DNA of 64,000 nucleotides, taken from Xylaria sp. FL1777. Lineage: Eukaryota > Ascomycota > Sordariomycetes > Xylariales > Xylariaceae. The position numbers were made by a program, and so were the translations under genes. The stretch is taken from NCBI GenBank assembly GCA_022578965.1, contig MU400514.1:1-64000 (forward strand). Direction: 5' to 3'. The first letter of the stretch is position 1; every line of letters starts with the position of its first letter. This document shows, in pieces, positions 11,660 through 24,120 of this stretch. The notes beneath the pieces are model-generated. The model made no database searches, was not told where the DNA came from, and saw nothing but the letters and a program-made list of their open reading frames with translations.

Positions 11660-13089
11660 GGTCCAAAAATCAACATATATCCTTTATTTACCCAGACGTC
11701 AACCCCTCTAAACACTCTCTCTTACCCTCCTACCCTCGTTACGTACTCGCCGTCGATTCCGCCACTTAGGACGAAAAAGTGCCTCCCCATCCGTTCTCGC
11801 CTGTATATCATCAGTACATGAACAAAAGGACAGCTACAGACAGGAAGAAGAGGAAGAAGGAAAGAAAAAGGGCAGACAGAAATGCAAGGCTCACGCCCTA
11901 GAATGTGGAAAAAGTCAACACAGCCAATCGTGGATTGGCCTAGTGGGGACCAAACTCTGTACGTTGGATTACCAACTTGATTACTACTGCTGCGTGTTTG
12001 TATTGACTTGCTTTGCTACTACTCTACTCGGTACAGAAGGGACTCGCGGGAGTCAAAAACAGGGGCGGGGAGAAGCAAAATTGATACCTTGTGCGTTTGT
12101 TTGTCTATATCCATTTTACCTGCATCCACTGTCATTTCTCGTGTGTTTGTTCTTGAATACTAAAAGCTATGTATATTAAATATGTAACTTACGCTTGTAA
12201 AAATTACTTCATAATCGATACTGTGAATATTGTTACTTGTTGCCTCGCATGATCTACATATTAATCAATCATCGTCATAGTGTTAGAGGGTAGGTACTTA
12301 GGCTACGCACTGAAATAATTCTCTAACGTCTGCGTTAGCTGGGCAAGCTAGGTACATAGTATAGCATTTCGCCATGGTATTGATCAATTAATCAACCACC
12401 CACTTTCCCAACAAGAGGCTGAGATCACACCACAGGCGATAGACTGATTACACTATCTATTCATAAGTCATCTATCATTTGTCCAAGGCCACGCCTTCCC
12501 TTCTTTCCTTCTTTCTTCCTTGCCTCAAGGACAGATAGACAGACAGACAGCCTCAATACGCACTACACCCCACTATACTACAGGTTAACTCCTTTAGTAC
12601 ACCACATAATAATAATACAAAACAACACGCACCACAAACGCCCTGTCAATAGATAGTATTCGTACAGTAGTATAACGCCGGCTCTTTTGATATGAGAGAG
12701 TGAGAGTGAGAAGAAACCATTATACCCTCTTTTGCTTTTAATCATCTTTTATGTATCCCACACACACGTAGCATAAACTTCCCAACCGAAGCCGAGACAA
12801 ATAGACCTTTCTGAAAAGAGACGACGAAGCCGCCCATACCTTATTTCAGTCCTTTCGTGTAATAGAATTTCCATTCTCATTTTCATGACTCGAATTTGTT
12901 CGTATCCCACTCCGTTCCCTACTCCTTTCCCCTCTTTCTTCCCCTTCAGAGTGAATTCCCTCGATTTCCGCAGCTGTGATGCGAATGCTTGTAGTTTTGT
13001 CTTCTAACTAGATGTTTCCCCCCTCTTCGTCCGTCTTCTGAGTTGACGCCATCCTCCTCAATATGCAGGCGTGACAGCGGTCTGCGAAG
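11660..13089. other. 1.4-kb intergenic region between convergent genes
   Basis: This lies between the 3' ends of the dynein light chain (+) and the cytidylyltransferase (-). It probably includes long 3' UTRs. Polypyrimidine tracts (CTTTCTTCC-like, near 12500-12540 and 12900-12960) are present. I see no coding frame. Confidence 0.55.
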
Positions 13090-14926
<1,837 letters not shown>

Positions 14927-16440
14927 TCAGAGCAGAGGACACGTCACGTCGCGTCGCAGATTGGGTCTGGGAGCTCGACAGCTTGTGAGCAGGGAAACGG
15001 AGAGTGAGAGCACTGAGAGGTAAAGGTTTCCGCCACGTTCGACCTATCTAGCTTAGGCACTGAGTAGTCGGCCTAGTGCGAAACCCATCAATTGGCTAGT
15101 TGGGGAAAGTTGGGGATGGTGGAGGATATTATATCAATGATGTATACTGTGGTTGAAAACTACAAGGCGAATCAATGGTGAGATAAGGAAATGGGCTGAT
15201 TACATGATGTAGTTAGTATGTAGTAGTGTATGCGTAGGTATTATGCACAGGTATTATCACTCTCTCTATCGCGCAATCGTAATCGGGAATCGGAAATCGG
15301 ATCGGATTGTCAGCAGAAAGGATCAATCGCCTTCTCACCCCTCTTATTGCTGCGGTCAATACATTAGTTGAAACAATACCTACCTATAGGAGGTGTATAC
15401 TGCGAAGGGAGCGAGCAAGTGGCGGTCGTGAATAATAATAGTATTGGCAAAATAAATTTCCATCAGATAGGTACGTAGTACTAGCTAGGTAGGGATACTT
15501 CGGCTTAAATGACGTTTAAGCACGTGTTAGAAGACGTGCTAACGAATCAAACCTCGAGGTGGCTTGCACAAAGACGGAATGGGAAAGGTCTCAGATACTT
15601 CCAAGGTTGTCAGTCCAGTTGAATTTGCTACTGCAAGTTGAAGAGAATAACGTACACGGTACACCTGACAGCACGTCGACTGCTTTCATCAAACAGCCAC
15701 TGCATCATAGAAACAGTACATGCGTATACTAGGTACTTTATACTTACCTACTACCTATCTCATCTCATTTGAAGCTCCAACGTATGTTCTAGAGGTAGAG
15801 AACGAGGTGAGTAATGCATAACAAGCAGAGTTTCCTTATACATAATATCTTGAAAATGTAAAGTGAATATTATTCTGAATAATATACGGATTGCCTGAAA
15901 GGAATGGGTTTCCAACATGAAAAGGGGGAAATTGAGTGATGGGCTAATGCAGCTACTAGCGCTACCAAGCCTTTTTACTCCATAGCACCCAGTAAAAGAG
16001 TGAATTACGTAGTACAACAATAAATTGCTTCAGGCTACCTACCTATATGTAGATATGTCTTTGGTCAACTTCATCATTCAGGACTACCTACCTCAGACCA
16101 CAGCGTTTGGTTTGGATACCGTACCAAGTTAGGTACTTGGTTATTGCCGCCTTTCGAAAAGAGATAAAATCTGTACTATGCATAGGAACGAGGTAATGCA
16201 TGCCGCGTATTAAAAATAGCCTGTCTGGTTTAATGCAATGCGTGTCATCATTCCAATCATCATCATCATATCACGCATTTTCAGACCTCAAACGTACAGA
16301 AAAACGTGGTCCAAGCCTCGATGAAATGCCGAGTTATCTCAAAGTGTAGTGTAAATCCATACAACTTCCTCGCTATTCAGGTACTTCTATGAATATTTGT
16401 ACCGCCTACCGGTTGGGAGGTAGGTGTTCCAATTGCGATT

Positions 16441-16463
16441 AAAAAAAAAAAAAAAAAAAAAAA
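16441..16463. repeat. poly-A run of 23
   Basis: A homopolymer in intergenic DNA. No retroelement features were found upstream of it, so I do not read it as a retroposon tail. Confidence 0.9.
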
Positions 16464-16705
16464 GGGCCGCTAATGCAGATGCCACGCCATGAAGAGCAAT
16501 CTAAAACAAAAACCTTACTTTCCTCTATCCGTCGTAAATGCGGCGTTCTATCCAGCCCTTATAGGACTTTTTTTTCCTTCTTCTCTTCCAGACTTGAAAA
16601 GGTCTATGTATAATGCTTCATTTTGTTCCACGCTTCTGCCAGCCAACACCAATACCAACAACACATCGCATGCTCGGGGTCCTAGATGGGATTCCCCCGC
16701 CCGTA

Positions 16706-16755
16706 AGAGAGAGAAAGAGAAAGAGAAAGAGAGAGGGAGAGGGAGAGGGAGAGAT
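16706..16755. repeat. GA-rich purine tract
   Basis: Imperfect GAGAAA and GAGAGG units run for about 50 bases, just downstream of the F-box gene stop. Open frames through it are artefacts of the low complexity. Confidence 0.85.
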
Positions 16756-16790
16756 GGTGATGATGATGAAGTCCCCGCAAGCTTAAGACT

Positions 16791-17696
16791 TCAGGAAAGA
16801 CGGACGGTCCGCTGGTTCCGCGTGTGGCGGCCGCAGCGATTCGGATGTCTCGGGGAGCTGCGGTAGCAGAAGCCTTTGGCGTCCCAGGGGGCCTCGGGGC
16901 CGAACTTCTCGGTGACGACGCAGTACTCGAGGCCGCCGCCCATCCAGTCCTTGATGTGCTTGTGCAGCTCGCAGCGGGCGGTGCGGCACTTGCGGCAGTA
17001 GACCTGGCCGCGGGGCGAGAGCATGGCGAGCGAATTGTGCCCGCCGCCGCTGAGACCGCGACGGCCGGCCACGAAGGGCCCCGCGTGCCGCCACACCCAC
17101 TCCATGTCGTTGGGCCCCTCGCGCCGCGCCGCCAGCGACACCTTGCCGTGCAGCGCCCAGTGCACCGCGTAGAAGTGCCGGCTCGTCAGCGCCAGGCACA
17201 CGCTGTCGATGGGGTCCAGGAAGTCGAACACGGCGTAGTGCAGCTCCGCCGGCAGGTGTGACAGCTGCAGCGTCGTGCCCGGCCGCTGCGTCAACGGCAC
17301 CGGCTCGTAGTCCATCACCGAGTACGATCTGGGCGGTGCTGGTTGGGGCAGTCGGTGGAGGGGCAGTAGGGGCAGTAGGGGCGCGCCCGCTGAGAGCTGG
17401 AAGTGCGAGTCCCGGTCTGTTATCGACGCCCTCGGACTGACGGAGGGCGTCGCCGCACGTGACACGGGTGCCGTCGGGAGCAGGTAGTTGGACGTGGTGA
17501 AGGCTCGCCGAGGCGGTACGTGGAGGTCGCTGCCCTGCCTGAGGTCCCCATCTTTTGACATGTCCTCCTTGTCCAACTTGTTCTGGACCGAGCCCAGCGT
17601 TGTAGTCATCAGCCGGCTTGACACCTCCATCATATCCGTCTCCATTGTGTCGGGCGGATATTGTCTCTGAGACGAGATTCGGATAACTTCGACCAT
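16791..17696 (-). CDS. F-box domain protein
   Basis: Single exon, 301 residues. An F-box lies at about 146-180 (LSHLPAELHYAVFDFLDPID, then SVCLALTSRHFYAVH). The C-terminal region has a CRKCRTARCELHKHIKDWMG cysteine cluster and a further YCVVTEKFG segment, an arrangement seen in many uncharacterised Pezizomycotina F-box proteins. F-box proteins recruit substrates to SCF ubiquitin ligases through Skp1. The N-terminal 130 residues are Ser/Pro/Thr-rich and probably disordered. No WD40 or leucine-rich repeats are present, so the substrate is unknown. The coding region is GC-rich compared with its flanks. That produces a long opposite-frame reading (16783-17721), which I treat as a shadow. Confidence 0.85.
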   Translation of the reverse strand: MVEVIRISSQRQYPPDTMETDMMEVSSRLMTTTLGSVQNKLDKEDMSKDGDLRQGSDLHVPPRRAFTTSNYLLPTAPVSRAATPSVSPRASITDRDSHFQLSAGAPLLPLLPLHRLPQPAPPRSYSVMDYEPVPLTQRPGTTLQLSHLPAELHYAVFDFLDPIDSVCLALTSRHFYAVHWALHGKVSLAARREGPNDMEWVWRHAGPFVAGRRGLSGGGHNSLAMLSPRGQVYCRKCRTARCELHKHIKDWMGGGLEYCVVTEKFGPEAPWDAKGFCYRSSPRHPNRCGRHTRNQRTVRLS

Positions 17697-20467
17697 GGTG
17701 AAGAAATAAGGGGGCGGTCACCCGGTCTATGATTGATTGCTCTTAAGACTTTTCGACCGGAATTTAGGGAAATTTGCCCCTAGAGCACGGGTTGTGCGGC
17801 GATACGCTACGGATAATAATGATAGTTCGAGGCGGTTACGGGGTTATTAATTGCATCCAGGACGCCCCACGATAGTGGTAGCACCACGAGGTTATTACTG
17901 TATAAACTAGCGGTAAGATCGTGACGGTCAGCGGCGAGATGGAAAGGGGACTAGATGGTGTCGTATAGATCCGGGAGAAACCCACGATATCTTATGCCAC
18001 AACACGGCACGCGAGCTACAGATTCTAGACTCTCGTCACAAGAATTCCAGATAGTAGAAACAGGTAGGCTTCTTATATTCGATACTTATGAAAACCCGTC
18101 TTCGCGGAGAGCGGCCACGGAGTCATTACGCTAGTCAGGCCGCAAAATCACTCTTTCTCGGTGGGTATGGTCCACTCTTGCCAGCTTGGTGGCCCTCCAA
18201 ACTCTACACTAGAAGTAGCAAACTGCACTATCGTGACATCTGGAGCGAGGTGGAGCGGCGTGACCACACTCATTTTTCGACTAGACAGCAACCGGTCTTT
18301 GGTAACATCTCCGCCGATCTAGGGATTACCGTGTAAACCCCTTCCCACGCGGGATGCGACAGAGGGCCAATGGCCCGCAGAGAGCAGCTCTTCGTCTCCT
18401 TCGATAAACTGATTTGCCTGTGGTTTTTACTACTTTGGGCATCGCGGGAAGGTCTACGATAACCTAGAAAAAGGCCCGGTTGTCCAAACGCTCGCCCTCG
18501 AAGGACCTTGGGCGCGATAACGGACAGTGTGTGCACATAGTCATATAACGGGCTGGTGACGTATTGGGAGTTTGGGTTATCTCTTCTCTATTGTTATGTT
18601 GGTATGCATACTTTATCTTGTAGCTGAGTGACAAACGAGAGCTGCTTGCTCACACCCCTGTACTGGGTAGACACTGTGTATCCGAGCCGGAAAATTGCGG
18701 AAATGGATTTCCGGACCTACGGATCTCACTTTTCCCTTATAAATATAGAACCGTCTTCTCCATACTAGACACCTAAGAGGCATACCGGTACTCAATAATC
18801 CAGTCGCTCTTTGCCACCCGCTTGAACAAGTCAAGTCAGCCGCAGGGACCAAGTCAATCCCCCACGAGAATATCTGGGCATGCTGTTTGCGCCCACCTTA
18901 TTATAGTTTGTTCAGGTACCATCGACGTAATTGCAGATCACGCCCAGGGAAAATCGGGTTACTTTATGAGAGAACCCTCCTTGCATGGGATCCTTCATAT
19001 GGAATAGGACACTCATGTTCTGTCTTGCGGTCAAAAGATGTTGTAGGAATCGAGGTAACCGAGGTCCTGTTATTTGAACTGCAACCGCAAATTTTCAGCA
19101 AGTCGCGTGAGAGGGTCACAGGCTAGTCTATAGCTACATATGTATAGATGTATCTACCTCGTGTGATCAGGTAAGTAGTAGGCTGTGTTGGATATCTCAC
19201 ATTGACATTGCATTATGCCGAAGACGCCGGACACTGCCGATCGCTTATAACCCTAATATCTCGACAGAGTTGCCAACACCGTGGGTTAAACATTAGTCGT
19301 GATGTTTCCATGGGTATGTATACGACGTTTAATGTACGAAGGGTTCCAATTCCCTACCTAGTACATATGTCGTGCAGCAGCCGCTCTCGCAAGGGACTAA
19401 GCCCGTCAGAGTAGAGCTTGGAGATAAGTCGGTAACCGGTAGTAAACCGGTATCCGCAACATGACACATAGAGATAGTTATCGCCGAGTCCGACGTCCCT
19501 TACTAGATGTAGTAATTGTATAATCAAGGTGCGTTGCTTTAGAGCAGCCGTAATTAAGCGGTTAAGAGGCGCAGGTTGGGTGTCAACTCTCCATCCCCCA
19601 TGTCCTTCGGACGTCATGAGGTATAGATTTTCAGAGGTGTAAATGGAATGGGAAACTCTCAAAGTATTAAGTGGCATAAATATTTAGAGGAATTCCAATT
19701 ATAAATAGAGGTTTGAATAGCCATACGAACCCCTATCGTCGATGTCTACCTTGGGGTCCCAGTAGTATGTGCTGTAATCTATCCCACCTTCGTATCTTCC
19801 AAATCTAGTTTATCGAGAGCTATCTCGAAGCCTAATACTTAGAGCTGGCGATATTCCAAAATAGTTAACAGTAATAAGGGGACCAGGTAATGAGATTCCC
19901 CGATAGCTACGACAACAGCCATTTCTATCGAGTTCTCAGGAAGCCAGCCACCTAAAGGACTTGGTATCCCGTCCGAGCAGATCGTTTCTCCCCCGATACA
20001 CCTTGCATAGCCTCGATACTTAGCACGAGTATGGTAATTCAAAAATAACTTTTTCTTACCTTACTTAGCAAGCATAACCGCTATTTTCTAGGTGTGCTAA
20101 GTAAGGTGAGGTGAGGTGAAGTGAAGTGAATTCCATAGACCTATACCTATCATAACGTGGCTGTTAATAATTACACAGGCGCCTTTGCATGAATAATCTA
20201 CTATCTTTCTAATTTCCCTTATATCTGGATGTATACCGTTTTTTCCGAAGCATCTGGCTGCTCATCTCAACCCTGGGCGATGCCCCAGAAATTCGATAGC
20301 TCTTACAATTTCGGCGCTCTTTATATCTGGATTCTATATCCGTATGTACTAAGCCATCGCCTCAAGCCATATTATATACACCTACAATAGCTTATGTACT
20401 ACACAGTTGCCCGTTTCTCTACATTACCTATATGACACGGACTCTAAATAGCCTCCATATCGAGGTT
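17697..20467. other. 2.8-kb gene-free region
   Basis: This runs from the F-box start to the MFS gene stop. Short open frames on both strands lack domains and consistent splice structure. A 13-bp perfect inverted repeat (20058-20070 and 20095-20107) sits next to GGTGA/AGTGA tandem units up to about 20130. The interval may contain decayed sequence, but I recognise none. Confidence 0.5.
20058..20107. repeat. 13-bp inverted repeat, 24-base loop
   Basis: ACCTTACTTAGCA is repeated inverted as TGCTAAGTAAGGT. The right arm runs directly into GAGGTGAGGTGAAGTGAAGTG. It is too small and lacks target-site copies to be called a transposon. Confidence 0.7.
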
Positions 20468-22926
20468 CTAAAACGCCCCATCCTCCTCAACACGACCATC
20501 ATGGCCCTCCTCCTGCCGATCGCGAACTTTCTTATCCCCAGGACCCCTCCAACCCGTCGCAGCCTGCAGAACCAGCACGGCGAAAGTCAGCACAACAGCA
20601 GCCTGGAACAGCACGCGCAGCGCACCGCTGTACCCGCGCACGGCCACCATCCTCTCAGCATCGTCCAGATCCCCGTGGTACACGAGCAGGGGGCTCCCGA
20701 TTAATTTGCGAACGAGCTCCTCGCGCTCGCGACTGAGCCTGTCCGTGCCATCGAGGGCCTTGAGCCCGGCCTCCAGGCTGGCGCGCAGCGTGCGCGCGAA
20801 GATGCCGCCGCCGATGGCGCTGCCGAAGCTGCCGGCGAAGCCCCGGAAGGTGCCGAGCAGGCTGGTGGCGACGTAGTGCGTCTCGGGGAGCGTGAGGTGC
20901 AGCAGGTGCGACATGGTGTAGTTCAGCGCGCCGCCCGTGAACAGCCCGTTGAGGAACACGATGGCCACGTACAGGCCGAAGGGCGTGGCGCTGGTGGACG
21001 ACATGGAGAGCGCGAACAGGCTGATGCCGAAGAGCCCGAAGCAGAGGATGCTCGGGCCCCAGAAGCTGCCCGAGCGGCGGATGTGGAGGGCCTAGGGCGC
21101 GTGAGCTTGGTTGATTACTTATTTATGTTTCGCCTGCGAGCGTGGGTAGAAAGGAAGAGGGGAAGGGAGGGAGTGTAGAAAGAGATGTGTAGCTTCACTT
21201 ACACCGACGAGTAGCCCGCCGAGACCAAATCCTAGATTCGTGGGGATGAGAATGCTGCCGCTGGCTGCCGGGCTGAAGCCGAACACGGCGAGCGCCGTCA
21301 TAGGTGTGTAGAAGAGCACTGTCCATCGAGCGGCCACTGCAATGTCAAGAATTAGAAATCGTGATTACTTTCGGGAGAAGGTAAGAAGCGCAGCAGCTAG
21401 TTGAGATAGCAGACTCTCTGCCCTGTGACGATCCAGTTATAGAGAGGAGAGAGAAGTTAGACTTACTAAAACCAAGTTGAGCGAGACACGACAGCAACGC
21501 GCCACGGTTCTGGAGGACCGTGAGAGGAACGATGGGATCGACTGCAACGTATTTCTCGATGAGAATGAAAACGATCAGGGCACCGAGAGACGACCCGAGC
21601 GGGATGGGCTGGATCGTCCCAGACAGTCCGAACAGGAACAGCACGACAGTCGCGGACTGGATCTGCGTAAGCTCGGCTCGAACACAAAAGCAATTGCCTG
21701 GAAGGCCTGCTTACCAAGAAAAGAGCGCCGAGGTAATCAATTCGCTTGAGTTTGGTACGGAGTGACACGTCTTTGTCCTTCGAATGGCCCGGCGAGCTCA
21801 GGCTGCTGGGGATGCTGAAGAAGATGGCGCAGCCAGCGATGAGACTTGCGGGAGCCTGCGCCCAGAAAAGGGGTCTCTGTGTAACCATAAGTCATCGAGC
21901 CAGAAGATTTGCGTTTTAAAGGTTGTTCTTTACCCAGCCAATTTTTCCGATCAAGCCACCGAACACTACTGCTCCTAAAGAGACGCCCGTGGTGAAGCCG
22001 GCGTTTCTGACCATCCCAAGTTAGCAAGACCCGACGCATGAAACCAAGGACCTTTTGTCCGACGCTAGATTACCCAGCTTCCCATCTCCCTAAGACACCG
22101 AGAGCCCCAGAGAGTTTGGTTCTCACGGGATAAAAAAAAAAAAAAATGAAAAAGAAACTACTGCACTCACGTAATCCCAATAAACAAGCCCCTATTTCTC
22201 TTCGTCGTGAGTTCCAAGACGAGGATAAAAGCCAGGACCATCGTCCCGCCGCCCCCGAGCCCAGTGATGACGCGTCCGAGGATGAAGACGGCGAACGAAC
22301 GAGCCTGGGAGGTGACGAGGCATCCGGTGGCGAACAGGAGCGCCGAGACCAGCACCATGCTCCTGGGGGAGAAGATGGTGGCCAGCTTGCCGGTGAGCGG
22401 CGACATGGACGACAGCGCCACGAGGAAGGAGGTGGTGAACCACATGGCGTTCTCGTAGGCGTCCAGATCTGCCGCTATGGTGGACTGCGCCATTGTGATG
22501 CCGCTCATGTTCAGGGCTGGCATTTCCATTAGATTAGCACAAGGCGTGTGTAATTTCACTATCTAGGTCCCGCGGCTATAAGAACGAGCCCACGCCCCAG
22601 CTGACCAGAACATCACCCTGTCTTTACGACATTGAGACTGACAGAGGTGCTGGGTCTGAGAGATAGAAGGATTGCGTAATACCTTGTAAGAAAATAAGAA
22701 TGTAGACGCTCAGGATGATAGCCACGGCTCTTTGCCTGGTGACGGTTTGATTCGCGATATCTAAGTCCTCATCCTCGGGTCCGTCGATACCAGCCGACGA
22801 CCAGGAACTCGGAGGACTCGAGCTGCCACGCTCGGACTGCAGGAGCGGCGTGTCCTCGGCGGCTGTGGTGGTGGATATCATATCGTCTCCAACGGGCGGC
22901 ATGTTGCCGCGGTGTGTAGATGTCAT
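20468..22926 (-). CDS. MFS transporter, DHA drug-proton antiporter / Vba-Fnx1-like
   Basis: Seven exons: 22683-22926, 22171-22516, 21934-22006, 21715-21876, 21467-21662, 21203-21336 and 20468-21091, giving 592 residues. Joined, they read through all motifs of a long MFS exporter. A charged cytosolic N-terminus (about 70 residues) is followed by a first helix ending FLQALNMSGITMAQSTIAAD. Next come AYENAMWFTTSFLVALSSMS, PLTGKLATIFSPRSMV, the GRVITGLGGGGTM segment, and NAGFTTGVSLGAVVFGGLIG. The count is consistent with 14 helices. Relatives export drugs or move basic amino acids into vacuoles, and the substrate here cannot be read from sequence. Between the first two conserved segments the usual motif-A DRxGR is FSPRSM, so that loop is divergent. 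The gene sits 1.2 kb downstream of the 7TM-MFS fusion gene on the same strand. No biosynthetic cluster surrounds it. Confidence 0.87.
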
Positions 22927-24120
22927 GACTCTAACGGAAGTATATGGTATTTTATTGTCACAGGAAATACAAACATGAACTCGAAGCTAGGAAGACTTGT
23001 CACAGCATGAGCAAGTATTTGTTACAAAATAATAAAACAATGGACAAACGCGAAATATCTAAAAAGGATCAACACCGACAGGGAAAATGGTAATAGTTTG
23101 ATGCTAGTGAAAGTCAATAGCATCATCGTTCTTTAACATAGGAAATAGGTACAGAGCGGTGATTGGTAAGCTGTCGGAATACCGCACCTACCACGGTCTT
23201 TATTATTGGGTGTTCTAAGATCCCAAGTGGATGGGATCTTTCCGGACATTCCGCCCATTAGATAAGCTACTATCTAGACCAGGGTTAGATAACCGTAGGT
23301 GCTAAGTAGGTATACGTATACAATTAATCTATATGTGCAATTTTAAGAGCATCAATACATGCTTATTACTAGGTATGCCTGGGAACTCTCAGCGGGAAAT
23401 ACAAACGCACAAAGAAGTTCTGCGTGAAAAGAAGAGATCCTTTTCTCTTCGAAGGCTGACTAAAAATAGGCATGGGACTACATAAATCAATTGAGCAGCT
23501 GCCACTACTCGGGTATCAAAACTATACGCTATGCAATGGTTCCCCATGAAAATCTCATTTAGAAGAGATGATTGCTCTCGCGTCTTGAGAGCGAAGACTG
23601 GTTTCCCACCAGGTACCGACATGACATCGTTAGGTGGCCATAACCGTATGTAATTTGCGCCTGGAAGTCGTATATGAATACGTCGGCTTTTTATCAGAGC
23701 TACATCCTTCGGTTGGTAGCTCTGGGCATTCGACCAATGGGTTTTCAAGATCGCTATCAGGCGGTTGGTGCCTGTAGGCATGCTGGTCGAATCTATCAAG
23801 TCGCCAGGCTGGTCATAATTCAGACGGTGATCCGCCTGCCATTCGATATCACCTGTTCAACCACGGAAACATTCCTGTGGAAGGCCACCACTCTGACTAT
23901 CGAGGTAAAAACCCCGGAAACCCTCTGCCTGCATTGCAGACATTCTGGTAACAGCGAGCGCGAGGAGAATAGACGAGTCCCGCAATGGTTCGTCTCTCTT
24001 ATACGTGGGACCTATCTCGGATTGATTAGTCGTCGTGGTTTGACATGACAGGTGCCCCGTTCTTGAATTGCTGCTCCTGGATGACCGATCTTTAGTAGTA
24101 GTAGGCTATTCGAAGCCTTT
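22927..24120. other. intergenic region between two minus-strand transporter genes
   Basis: The first 450 bp are presumably promoter of the MFS gene. The remainder (about 23390-24050) contains coding-like but interrupted sequence, listed separately. Confidence 0.5.
23389..24050 (-). pseudogene. possible decayed gene fragment, unidentified
   Basis: On the minus strand, an upstream frame reads KRDEPLRDSSILLALAVTRM and FRGFYLDSQSGGLPQECFRG before a stop. A second frame (23389-23799) reads DSTSMPTGTNRLIAILKTHW and VALIKSRRIHIRLPGANYIR. The amino-acid composition is protein-like, but the two pieces are in different frames, there is no convincing start, and I recognise no family. It could be a degenerated gene, exons of an unrecognised gene, or chance. 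Confidence 0.22.

Noticed and set aside
16441..16463. A-run as a retrotransposon or retropseudogene tail
   Set aside because: No coding remnant or target-site duplication next to it.
16783..17721. 312-codon minus-strand frame overlapping the F-box gene
   Set aside because: It is a GC-driven shadow. Its Arg/Ala/Gly-rich translation has no domain, while the other frame has a clear F-box.
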